Below are positions 11,331-21,518 of a DNA stretch of 64,000 bases, piece after piece (positions within the stretch are counted from its first letter, which is position 1; the number at the start of each line of letters is the position of its first letter). The notes below the pieces were generated by a model that worked only from the letters and a program-made list of their open reading frames with translations, did no database searches and was not told where the DNA came from. The DNA lies in contig JAPTOF010000001.1 in NCBI GenBank assembly GCA_028554755.1, positions 37,095,501 to 37,159,500 on the forward strand, read 5' to 3'. The position numbers were made by a program, and so were the translations under genes. Source of the DNA: Cordia subcordata. Taxonomy: Eukaryota; Streptophyta; Magnoliopsida; Boraginales; Cordiaceae.

Positions 11331-12051
11331 CTGGTAAAGATAATAGATAACACGTATTCATTTTCAAATTTAAAAAATTCATTACTAGAACTGTAGTATG
11401 TTGTCAAAAACAAATAAATTTTGCTTAAATTTAACATCAACGTACTATTAAAAATAAATTACTTCGTAAAAGAACAAAAATATTAATATATGCAAGGATA
11501 TGATAAAGATAATGCCACTTGCATTTGATTGATGTAGAATCAGCGGGGCAAACGACACGCAAAATAATGTAAATTTTCTTCTAAATCATCATCTCTCAAT
11601 CATAATGTAATGATATGTTTCCAGCCGATCCATTACGATTTGGACTGTGGAAGATAGATTAGACAGCGAAAGTATGATTGACGACCCTGACACGTCTCTA
11701 ATTCCACAGGTTGCCAACGTCAGTGTGTTACGTACTGATAAACATTTAAAATATAAATTATTTTTATTATTATTTTTTTAATTTTAAATATTTGTAAACA
11801 CTCAAATAGCCATGTCATTATGTCAAACACCCTTAAACTCATTTCTCACGAGGTGCATGCTGGAGGGATAATATTTATTAATTTTTATTTTATATATTTA
11901 TTCTCTCTTATTTTTTATTCTGTTAATATATAAAAATGATAATTTCAGTCCTTTAGATAAGATTAAATTAATTTGAATTCTTTATTTCAAGATAAAGAGA
12001 GAAAGGGATATACTCATAAAAAAACATAGATTTTAAAATGCCCAAATTAAT
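11331..12051. other. unassigned spacer, moderately GC near 11,540-11,740
   Basis: The 11,540-11,740 stretch is more balanced in composition than its surroundings and might be old genic DNA. I could not find a frame, splice pair or motif to support a gene. Confidence 0.35.
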
Positions 12052-12054
12052 TTA

Positions 12055-12480
12055 GAGGGTATTTGCTTATAAGATGATCAAACATGCTTATAAGTAAAAA
12101 ATGTAAAGTTTGCCTATTTTGCAAATTGTACTTATAAACAAGTAAAGTTAGCTTATAAACAATCAAAGAAAAAAAGAACTACCCTCCCAACTTTATTTGT
12201 TTAGTTGCTTATGAGAAATAAGAGTTGACCAAATAAAATTATATTCATACCACTTAAAAATACAAAAAGTTACCCCTTAATTAATGAAACGTCCTTTTTA
12301 ATCATTTTAAGAAATATTGTTTTTTATAAGCATATACTCACTAAACATGTTAATAACTTATAAGTACATTTTATCCAAACATTTATTTATTTATTTGTTA
12401 TTTGCTTATAAATTTCAAAAGCTGCTTATAAGCATTTAATACTTATAAATATTTTAAGAAAAGTGAAGCCAAACATACTC
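12055..12480. mobile_element. 426-bp Tourist-like MITE with TTATAAGC motifs
   Basis: The element begins GAGGGTATTTGCTTAT and ends, read inward, GAGTATGTTTGGCTTC. TTA is duplicated at 12,052-12,054 and 12,481-12,483. Its interior has many copies of gcttataag and its complement, so both strands are similar and could fold. It shares its plan with 12,899-13,333. Confidence 0.7.
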
Positions 12481-12483
12481 TTA

Positions 12484-12895
12484 AACTTATTTATTAAAAG
12501 GTTGAGATTATCCCACTTATATAGTAAAAATAAAAATGAAAAAAGGACTTACTTCTTTCACCTAACCTCTCAAATGGATTTCTCTTCCATTAGTCCAAAC
12601 CGATATTAGTTTGGAAAAAATAAAAATTAGGTCTAGAACAAAAATTTGTAAGACTTTTTATTTTTTCTACACTTGCAAATTTTTTTTTATGGATTTGATA
12701 AATTTTTATTTTAGACCTATAAATTTTTTTATGGACTGATATCATAAATTTTTCTAAAAAATCTTTAAAATCTTTGTTTTAAGTCTCCAAATTTTTATTC
12801 TAAATCTATAATTTTTTTTTATGAATTGATATTCGTCCAAATGAATGGAAGAGCTTAGGGTTTTCCCACTCGAATAAGCACAGCCGAACACCGTT
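12484..12895. other. unassigned spacer between two MITEs
   Basis: Three loosely repeated phrases of the form aaatttttttttatgga-ttgat occur near 12,660-12,830, suggesting a short decayed duplication. No gene is seen. Confidence 0.4.
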
Positions 12896-12898
12896 TTA

Positions 12899-13333
12899 GA
12901 GCCCATTTGGCTTTGCTTATATACATGTTTGGTGAAGTTGCTTATAAACCATATAAGCAGGTAAAAAAAAAAACAAGTTGGAGCTACTTAAAATTTTTGT
13001 GCTTATAAGCCAGTTAGTCAAACATATTAAAAAGACATGTTTATCCTCACACTTGAGAAACATATTACAATAACACTCCTGTACCCTAATCTTCTCCTTT
13101 TATTAATTATATGTCCTTTTTAATTATTTTAACTATTATTGCTATTTATAAGCACTTATTTGCCAAATAAGTCAGTAGCTTATAAGCACTTATTTGTCAA
13201 ATAAGTCAGTAGCTTGTAAGCACATATTATCCAAACACATTTCTGCTTATTTTTCACTAGTTTAAAAGTAATTTTTTACTTATAAGTAACACTTGCTTAT
13301 AAGCATTTAAACAAAAGCAAAACAAACGGGCTC
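12899..13333. mobile_element. 435-bp Tourist-like MITE, sibling of 12,055-12,480
   Basis: The left end GAGCCCATTTGGCTTTGCTT and the right end (inward) GAGCCCGTTTGTTTTGCTTT are strong TIRs. TTA is duplicated at 12,896-12,898 and 13,334-13,336. The interior carries repeated cttataagca phrases and a local duplication (agcacttatttg-caaataagtcagtagctt) at about 13,150-13,215. Confidence 0.75.
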
Positions 13334-13548
13334 TTAAACTTGTCTCACCGGAGGCACGTTTCGCTGACCGGGTCAAACCCGCCATTTGCGGCGGATTTAT
13401 CCCCCAAAATGTCTTTGATTTTAATAGCCTGTCTAAACTTTATGGTAGCACGTAATCCCAACTTCGAGCAAAGAAAAAGAAAAAAATTATCACAAGGAAA
13501 TCAGCGTTCTGCAATTTTTTTTAAAAAAATTATTTTTTAACCTTTTTT

Positions 13549-13735
13549 CTTTCCTTTTCCTCTTTTCCTTCGAACTTTTTTTCTTCTTGCATGCGGCCCC
13601 CCTCCTTGACAAGTATATTTAATTTTGTTTAAAGTAAACAATTTTCTTTCCTTTTCTTTCTTTGCCTCCCAACTTTTTTCTTTTTGCACGCGGCCTCCCT
13701 CCTTAACGAGTATATTTAATTTTCTTTAAGTAAAC
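13549..13735. repeat. two-copy tandem duplication of about 97 bp
   Basis: Copy 1 (13,549-13,640) and copy 2 (13,646-13,735) share, in order, ctttccttttc, a t-rich run, ttgca-gcggcc-ccctcctt, a-gagtatatttaatttt and aagtaaacaa. They differ by point changes and small gaps. Confidence 0.8.
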
Positions 13736-13930
13736 AAAAACAGTTCTAGACGCTGATTTTGCATAGAGATGATCTTTATCATCAAATTAGTTTATTCAGA
13801 ACAAACTAATATATGTAGAGGATAGAGCAGTTGAGTTATGGTATGTTTGAAATGAGTTTAAAATAAGACATTTATATTACTTGTGTTATGTAAAAAGTAG
13901 TGTTTATGAACTTATTATCTAATGTAAAAA

Positions 13931-14386
13931 TTTTGGAGGCCTTATGGTGATTAGGTTTTAGAATATGTCGTTATTAATTTGTAAATAAAAAATAAATTTA
14001 AAAGTTAAAAAGATTTAGTATCATATTGAGATAGTTTGGATGATTACTTTAATCCCTTATTTTGACATCATTTGATAACTTTTATCACATGAACAATCAC
14101 CAAGAGAAATATTTATATGTATAATTGTATATATATGTACATATATAAATATTTTATGTATAACATATCTATGTATATTTACCTTATAAGAATTTGATAA
14201 ACTTAGAATGCACCGATATGAATGTGTAAATACATAAATGAGTTTAGAAGTTCAAAAGTTTTGGTGCAAAAGATAGTTTAGAATCAAAGGTTGCCATTAA
14301 TCCTTTAACTCATTACTTTTTAAGGACTTTTATTATATGAACACACAAAGAGAAGTACATTTTATGTAAAATTATAAAAATGCATA

Positions 14387-14420
<34 letters not shown>

Positions 14421-14590
14421 CATATATACATATATATATACATACATATATATATACATACATATACATATATATATCTACCTTAAGTTTTAGAGGCCTT
14501 TGAGTGTATGATTATTAATGTGCAAATAAAACAATAAATTTAAAAGTTCCAGAGAGTTGGTGTTATAAGATAGTTTAGAACCAAATATTA
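13931..14590. repeat. degenerate tandem repeat of roughly 280 bp, 2.4 copies
   Basis: Successive units starting near 13,931, 14,195 and 14,488 share the order: gaggcctt / atgtgtaaat-aataaatttaaaagtt / agatagttt-ga / taatcc-tta / ttttatcacatgaac / caagagaa-ta / a TA-rich microsatellite / taccttaag. The microsatellite (atacatacatatata) expands to about 100 bp at 14,380-14,480 in the second unit. Confidence 0.6.
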
Positions 14591-15462
14591 TTATCATGTA
14601 TGTTTGTCTATCTACCAGTCTATCTCAATAATGACGTGAATTCGAGACTCACAAAAAGATTTTAATCTGAATCTTTTTAAATTACATATATAAAAAGGAA
14701 TTTCAAACTTAAAATAAGAATTAAAATTTAAAGTTCAAAGATTAGATTTTTAATCTAAATTTTAGAATGTAATTGTAATTTATTTTTTTTTTAAAAAAGT
14801 TACTTGATAAAAAAATTTAAACTATGCAAAATACGAGCCTGAAAATAACTAGTTTGTGAAATATTAAAAATTAATTTGAATATTTTAAATTAATGAGGAC
14901 TATAGTGGGCTCTAACCCACTAACCCATGAAAAGTCCACGAAGGCTCAAGTCCAAAGCCTCGTACTATGACCCATTTATCAAGCACAATCGGATGGCCAC
15001 AATCATTGAGAGTCGATTAGTGGTAACGGACTAACTGGAGCGGTGACTCTGTATAAAATATGTCTTAGGATGATTTACTAGATTATTCTTCTGTTTATTG
15101 GACTACCATCAGTTCGAACTATCAATCATTGATTTCCAACCATTGACTTTGCAAGATTGATTTTTTTTTTTATTAGAGATTGATAGCTCGTATCCCCTAG
15201 ACTAACATCACTCTAGATGGATGGAAAAGCTACCTTGATTTACTAGGTAATTTATTGGGCTTCCTCTCATTGCTGCCCATTGCCTAGAACTTTTTTTATA
15301 TATATGCTTCAAATTCTCTTATTAAAATCAAGACTTATCTACAACAAATGGTTAATTTGTTTGGCTTCAGTTAATCAAGGGATTAAGGTACTGAAATTTT
15401 GTAAAGTTGCATGCAAAAGCTTCATTTTTAATCCTCTCAAAGATGTGATGTAGTATCAAATA
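14591..15462. other. unassigned spacer
   Basis: The part 14,890-15,110 is less AT-rich and has a tataaaata box at about 15,053, which could be a decayed LTR, but no TG...CA boundaries or partner copy were found. The remainder shows nothing recognisable. Confidence 0.35.
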
Positions 15463-16391
15463 GGAGTGTTCATTGGAGATTATCTAGTCCAAAATACAGT
15501 ATTATAGTTTCCCCAAAATAATTTTGGAGAAAAAAAATTTCACCAATTTTTGCACAATTCCCCAATGGGGAATACAATTTGGATAATGGGGAAATTGGAC
15601 AAAACCCCTTGAGGAATGGAGATCTCCAATTTAAGAAAATATTTTAAAGGTAACTACACACTAAAAATACACAAACTCACAAAAAATAAATTGTTTTTAT
15701 TTTCTCTAGAAAAAAATTTTCATGGTTCAGTTGTCACGTAAAAAATCCAAGCTCCGGCAGCCCAGCCCCTGGCCCCCAAGACCCGGCCTGAGCTGTCGGG
15801 TCCCGAACTCGGCACCTTGGGACCCTGCTCCTAGCCTTTGGCGCCTCAAGACCAAACCCGAACCCCCGAATCCCCACCCCATGCTCTGACATCCATGGAC
15901 CCGGGACACGGGAGATAGTGAGCAGGCCCCCGAGACCAAGGACGCAGGCCTAGGCCCCAATCCCCAGGGCCCAGACCGAGCCCTCGGCTCTCGGCCCCCG
16001 GTGTCGCTTGAGACCCAGCCTCCTGCCCCCGGGCCCCTACATCGGGGCCCCCGGGGCTGGGGTGTCGGGGCATAATGTGTGTAGAGTATGTAATGTATGT
16101 AACGTGTGTAGTGTGTTAAATGTGTTTAGTGCGCATAGGGTGTGTAATGTGTAGTGTGTTAAATGTGTAAAATGTGCGTAGTGTGTATATTTGGCCTTTT
16201 AAAAAGTTGGTCTATTTAATTTTGGATAAATTGGATAATCTTCAAAATTTAGAATTTCATTCAATCTCTAACTTTTTTCCTCAAAAAATTCCCTATATCC
16301 AATCTTTTTTCTCCAATTAACCATTTTCCATATCCAATTTCCCCAAACTCCAAAAGTTCGAAGAAAATATTGGGGATCTGCATGTCAGAGC
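15463..16391. mobile_element. TIR-like element enclosing a GC-rich island (possible Pack-MULE)
   Basis: AT-rich flanks at 15,463-15,720 and 16,195-16,391 contain loosely inverted phrases (ggggaaattgga..., its complement tccaatttcccc, ggggatct and agatt). They resemble the small repeat at 8575-8775. Between them is a stretch of very different composition (15,727-16,072), followed by a gtgtgta-taaatgtg minisatellite (16,074-16,190). Mutator-like elements are known to carry host fragments in this way. The exact TIRs and target duplication could not be fixed. The element abuts the truncated end of the copia element. Confidence 0.4.
15727..16072. repeat. GC-rich island of unknown origin
   Basis: About two-thirds G+C by eye in a window that is otherwise mostly A/T, with abrupt edges on both sides. 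It is built of loosely repeated ggcccc, gacccgg and ccccgag phrases. Long open frames occur on the minus strand (15,727-15,960 and 15,846-16,073), but their Gly/Arg/Ser/Pro-rich translations follow from the composition and carry no motif I recognise. It may be a captured gene fragment or a GC-rich minisatellite. Confidence 0.5.
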
Positions 16392-16429
16392 GTATGCCTG
16401 TTAATTCCAAATCAACGTGCTCCCTCCAG

Positions 16430-17699
16430 TGAGTAAGTTCAATCCAAGTGATTGTTCATGGTTGTCTTTATCTCGCCCATCCCAGTATTCAAAGCTTGTA
16501 GTCAAGTGAGAATCTGTGCCAACATTGAGGGATCTTCTTGCTAACCCATGGAGCTAGATCCTACTCCTTTCTGCATTTCAGCCCTTCTTTGCTCATCGGC
16601 ATGCCCTTGTGCCCTGGATTCTCTCATGACTCTCCTAAGTATAACAGCTTCAGGGTCCATATCTTCATCCTCAGATGAGCTAACAACTATGGGAATTGTT
16701 TCGGTATACCAGTGTCAACCCCTCTTTCTTGCTGTTCCTCTTCTCTAAAAACGGCATCTAGGGCTTCTTGAACCTCATCTACGTATTATGTCTCAAGCCC
16801 ATATACAGGCTTAATAAAGGTTGTTCCATCCATTGACCGTTGCTTGATCATTTTTTTCATATCATTTGGTAAACTGACATATGTAGCTCTATTTATTGGA
16901 TTTTCATTGTACCAATAAATACCCATGGAGTTCATGTATTGTATATTGAAGCTCCAAACAAATGCCTTAGTGGGTTCTCTTGATGTGATATTAAAGTGTT
17001 CAAATATATGCATGAGGGCCATACCATAGCCATAAGAGGTTGTTTTTCCACCATCTTTTCCACTAATATATAGCATATGATGCAAGAAGAGGAAAGACAA
17101 AGCAATTTTAACTCTTTTTGACAGATGATATAGAATGTATGCATCCATAATCGGAATTTTCCCATCATTGATAACCCTAGGGAGCAATATCTCACTAATC
17201 ACCTTCAAAGCAATTCTTTTGTTAATATCTATATCTTTCAACAAAGGCAAAATTAAGTTCATAGATTTTGGCCCTACGTCCTTCCATATATATTCAATCA
17301 CTTCATCAAGTATATCTGCAGCTTTTATTCCATCAGGCCATCCTTGATTATTGTAATGCCCTTCTCCTTCAACGGGTAGTCCAAAGATTTCTTCCAATTT
17401 TTCCTCAGTCAATATGAAACTCTTATTGCATACAGTTGATTTTAGTTCAAGCTTAGGACTTCTACGATGAACTTCAAGATTTTCACAGAATTCCCTAATC
17501 ATATTGACTTTCACATCACAATGCAGGTGTAAAAAAGCATGCCAATCTTGACCATCAAACAATTGCAATACATTTGTTCCCATAAAGTCGAAGTCAACAA
17601 GAAATTTACTAAATAACATGGTTTGTTTTCCTTGCTTCTTTGAGGCGGATTGAGGTAGTGATTATGTTCTTTCTCACTTTCCTCTTCTGCTATGTCCAT
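16430..17699 (-). pseudogene. env-like ORF of the copia element (plant transposon protein domain)
   Basis: The main open part, 17,619-16,786 (277 residues), has the features of the env-like third ORF found downstream of pol in SIRE-type and Athila-type retroelements: an N-terminal FSKFLVDFDF, then a helical IREFCENLEV segment, LTEEKLEEIFGLP, a GWPDG segment and a YHLSKRVK...LFLHHMLY stretch. The role of this protein is unproven. A likelier start is at 17,699 (MDIAEEESEKEH...), joined through a frameshift near 17,640. After the TAA at 16,786 the frame can be followed, with breaks, through an acidic serine patch (SSSEDEDMD) to about 16,430. It lies about 0.4 kb past RNase H. I call it broken because at least one shift and two stops interrupt it. 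Confidence 0.65.
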
Positions 17700-18081
17700 G
17701 ATCTCTACCTCTTGGATTCACCATGATTATGAGTTGATTTTTGAAGATTATATCGGTAAAAGCTTGTTTTTTGATGCGGGTAATTAGAATGTGAAAAGAA
17801 TTTTGGGAGAAATTGGTTGAAAGTTGAAGAATTAAACATGGGTTTGAGAGAAAATTTGGGTTAGGGTTTGAGAAATTGAAAAAGTTTGTCAGATTTTGGG
17901 TTTAAAAGCCTCAATTTAAGCCTTGTCCACGTTCAGCCGATTGACCGGTTGGTTGCGAAGGTCGACCGGCTAAGTCGACCAGCCGGATCAGAGAGCATCC
18001 TAGATTTTTCATTTCAGCTGGGCTCTCTATAACTTTAGCTGGTCAATCGGCTGGGTCAGAAAATGCCGAAATTCATATTTT
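17700..18081 (-). other. copia pol-env intergenic region with GTCGACCGG motifs
   Basis: No coding frame. The region holds a cluster of related short phrases (accggtt, gtcgaccggc, gtcgaccagccgg, ggtcaatcggctggg) between 17,930 and 18,060. They are the same motif family as in the copia LTR and in both LTRs of the nested gypsy element. Confidence 0.6.
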
Positions 18082-19746
18082 TCATGCCCAAGCCATATAA
18101 ACACACATATATGCAATTTGACCACTTTTTATTATTCCAATTCCCCTTCTAATCTTACAAAATTGATCCTCATGCAATGATTTAGTAAAAATATTAGCAA
18201 CTTGATGTGAAGGATCAATAAATTCAAGTATGATATCACTTTTTTGCACATGATCTCTAATGAAATGGTGTCTAATCTCAACATGCTTAGTTCTTGAATG
18301 TTGAATTGGGTTTTTAATGAGATTAATTGCACTAGTATTATCACAATATATGGGAACATGATCATATTGCAAGCCATAATCAAGTAAATTTTGTTTCATC
18401 CATAAGATTTGAGCTACACAACTACCAGCTGCAATATATTCGGCTTCGGTGGTAGAGACTGCAACACTATTTTGTTTCCTACATGACCAAGACATTAAAG
18501 AATGTCCTAGGAATTGACAAGTTCCAGTAGTGCTTTTACAATCTACCTTACATCCAGCATAATCTGCATCAGAAAATCCATATAGGTCAAATGAGGTTCC
18601 TTTTGCATACCAAAGTCCTCAATTACTAATTCCTTTAAGATACCTAATTATTCTTTTTATATCAACTAGATGTGTTTCCTTAAGATTAGATTGAAATCTA
18701 GCACATAAGCTTACTGCAAAAATAATATCTGGTCTAGAGGTAGTTAAATAAAGTAAACTACCAATCATACCTCTATATTTCTTCTCATCTATTGGTTTAC
18801 TTTTTTCATCTTTGTCTAATTTTGTTGAGTGGCTCGTGGGAGTCCCAATCTTCTTTGCATCTTCAAGCCCAAATTTTTCTATGATTTCCTTGGTGTATTT
18901 GGCTTGATTGATAAAGATGCCTTCTTTTGTTTGCTTAATTTGGAGTCCAAGGAAATAAGTTAATTCTCCCATCATACTCATCTCAAACTCCTCGTGCATG
19001 CATTTATAAAAACTCTCACATAAAGATGCATTAGTAGTACCAAAAATTATATCATCAACATAAATTTGTACAAGTAGAATGTCATTTCCTTCTCGTTTAA
19101 TAAATAAAGTGAAGTCAAGTTTTCCTCTTTCAAAGTTATTTTCCACAAGAAATCCACTAAATCTTTCATACCAAGCTCTATGAGCTTGCTTCAAATCATA
19201 TAATGCCTTTTTTTAATTTAAAAACATGATTTAGAAAGCAAGGATCTTCAAAACTGGGAGATTATTCAACATATACCTCTTCTTCAATAAAGCCATTTAG
19301 AAAGCACTCTTGACATCCATTTGATAGAGTTTAAAATCCATGTAACATGCAAATGCAAGTAACATACGAATTGATTTAAGTCTAGCTACGTGGCATAGGT
19401 CTCATCATAATCAATCCCTTCTTTTTGGTTATATCCCTGAGTTACAAGTCTAGCCTTGTTCCTAGTTACTACAACGGCCTCATCTAGTTTGTTTCTGAAC
19501 ACCCATTTAGTTCCAATTACCGGTCTATCTCTAGGTCTTTCAACTAACTTCTAAACTTTATTTCTATCAAATTGATTTAGTTCTTCTTGTATGGCCATTA
19601 TGCAATTTTCACCAAGTAAAAATTCTTTAACATTTTTAGGTTCTATATGAGAAATAAATGCATAATGTTCACAAAAAGCATTAATATTATGCCTTGTTCT
19701 TACTCTTTGAAATGGATCACCAAGGATTTGATCTTGAGGGTAATTC
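18082..19746 (-). pseudogene. Ty1/copia reverse transcriptase and RNase H
   Basis: Reading leftward from the gypsy insertion: a connector with DPFQRVRTR, the RT start (GTKWVFRNK, RLVTQGYNQ), a KSAFLNGF-like segment, LKQAHRAWYERF, the catalytic YVDDI at about 19,050, then RNase H with DADYAGCK (about 18,560), STTEAEY and the C-terminal HIRDHV-type region. The open stretches are 19,841-19,551, 19,194-18,619 and 18,495-18,082. Between them are in-frame stops and small shifts (for example after AT at about 19,385, in VE*SPSFED and in SN*GLWYAK). RT would copy the element RNA into DNA and RNase H would remove the template. With these breaks no functional polymerase is expected. Confidence 0.85.
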
Positions 19747-19751
19747 CTTAT

Positions 19752-21518
19752 TGATGTCTTCTTTCGAGTGCAAGCTTTAAAAGACCCGCAAGCGTACGGA
19801 TGTGCAATATAGTGTATACAAGTGCAGGTGTCGAACCACAAGGAGGCGTGAATGATGTGAATGAATTCTATGTTTTGTATCCTAAAACTGCCAAAGAGAA
19901 AGATCTAAACTATATATATTTCTTTTCTTTTGGATTTTGGATTGTCGGGAGCTCTATGTAAATGAAATAAAACTAAACTATGAATAAAAACAAATGGAAA
20001 CGCAAGTTGATTAAGAGGAAACTAACAATTGGAAAGGGATTAAGGTGACTTTGGCTTATGAATGGGTAATTCTATACTCAAATGCTATGGGATTAAGGGA
20101 TGCTGGCTAACTCTCATAATTGCTCTTAACTAGGTTGCTAATTAGTGTCCTGATTTCCCCCTAGGACTCGGTGCGGGTCCGTCCCTAGGCGACGTCTCAT
20201 AGAGCTACGGCGTGGTCCTTATGACCTAGGGCCTCAAGAGTGACTAAATAACTTCCTAGGTGGCTTAGAATGAACCTACCTTAGTACCTAAACCGTTGGC
20301 TGGGTTTAAAGCCAAGACCTAGTGTTGCTAAGGTCGACTAAATCTATCCTGAAGCCTATTGGTTGGATTTAAAGCCAAAGGAGACTCGACCTAGACTAGC
20401 CCTAAATTATGCTTCGTCATTCTAAGGTCACTACAGCAGGATTTCACTTGCTAGTGCGTGCAGAAATATGCGCTATTGAAGTTATGCTCGTTACTAGGCA
20501 TGCTAATACGCATATAGGCATGAATAAAAGCACTACCCACTTCATAGCATCCACATATAAACACATAGACATGAGTATAACATGGATTAGATGTGTTTAG
20601 TAACAAACAAACTTCAATTTATATACATGTTATTCATCTAGGCATTTTATCAAACACATAGACATGAATGAAAGAACACCCAATTAAATAAGACAAATCA
20701 AAACATATATATTTTCAGCCATCATATCCCATATCATAAGAGTATAAAATCAACCCATTACATAAGTTTAATCACCTTATACAAATCTACTCGAGCATAA
20801 TGGAAAATAGAATGAAAGAGATATAACGAAACTCCCCTTTCATCCTAGCTAATCTTGATGACTTTTGAATAGATTTGCTCCAAAAGATTGTTGAATCCTC
20901 TAACTCAAGCCTGGTTCTTGATGAAAAGTGTGTGAAAAGGGTGTGTGAGGCAGCTAGAGAATAGGGTTAAGTGTGTGTGAGGTTTAGGTGTGAAGTGTGT
21001 GTGTGGCTCCTTTTTTCTAATTTTGCTCCGCATCGAGCTTTATTTATAGGTTCGCGCATAGCCAGTCGACCGGCTTTCTACTAGGGCTCTCTGGAGTGGC
21101 CGGTCGACCTAGCCGGTAGACCGGCTCTTGAAGGGGGTCGTCCGGCTTTTCGATAGATCTTTCTGGAGTGGCCGGTCGACCTAGACGGTTGACCGGCTCT
21201 TCTTCCTTGGTCGTCCGGCTGACTTCCTTCATCCAATTTTTCGTCTTTTTGGCCTTTAGTCTTCTCTCTTAGACCCGTGCATGTCCTATCTTCATCACCT
21301 TTCATCGTCCAATCTTTGTCTTAGCCCAGAGTTCACCTAAATCATTGAAAACAAGCAATTAGTGTAGCAATTTACCTCTTAAACTCAATATGCACATTTG
21401 TTCACGCTTAAGCCTATTCCTATCAAAAGTACTACACTAATGTATCATTATAAGCATTCAACACCTCTAAAATATAAGTAAATGGCAATGCAAACACACA
21501 CCAAATCACAACTCATCA
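19752..21518 (-). repeat. 3' LTR of the Athila-like element
   Basis: Begins TGATGTC and ends CTCATCA on the plus strand, 1767 bp. It aligns end to end with 26,989-28,745. It contains a tandem of GTCGACC-type motifs at 21,060-21,235 and tttatttatag at about 21,040, which on the minus strand gives a TATA-like element. The open frames inside it (20,409-20,600 and 21,044-21,305) occur in non-coding LTR and are not genes. Confidence 0.9.

Noticed and set aside
13340..13540. Plus-strand open frame (66 residues) with a locally balanced composition
   Set aside because: No recognisable motif, and it ends in an A/T run at the start of a tandem duplication. It is too weak to call.
15727..16073. Gly/Arg/Pro-rich proteins in the GC island
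   Set aside because: Several overlapping frames are open only because the GC-rich DNA has few stop codons.
16548..16748. Plus-strand open frame of 66 residues
   Set aside because: It is antisense to the C-terminal part of the copia env-like ORF and has no motif.
19800..19845. tRNA-like B-box wording (gtgtcgaacc) in the LTR
   Set aside because: No A-box or cloverleaf arms could be placed around it.
21060..21235. CRISPR-like array of short palindromic repeats with short spacers
   Set aside because: Spacing and motif length are irregular, the block is within a plant LTR, repeats are degenerate and no cas genes exist. It is an LTR motif cluster.
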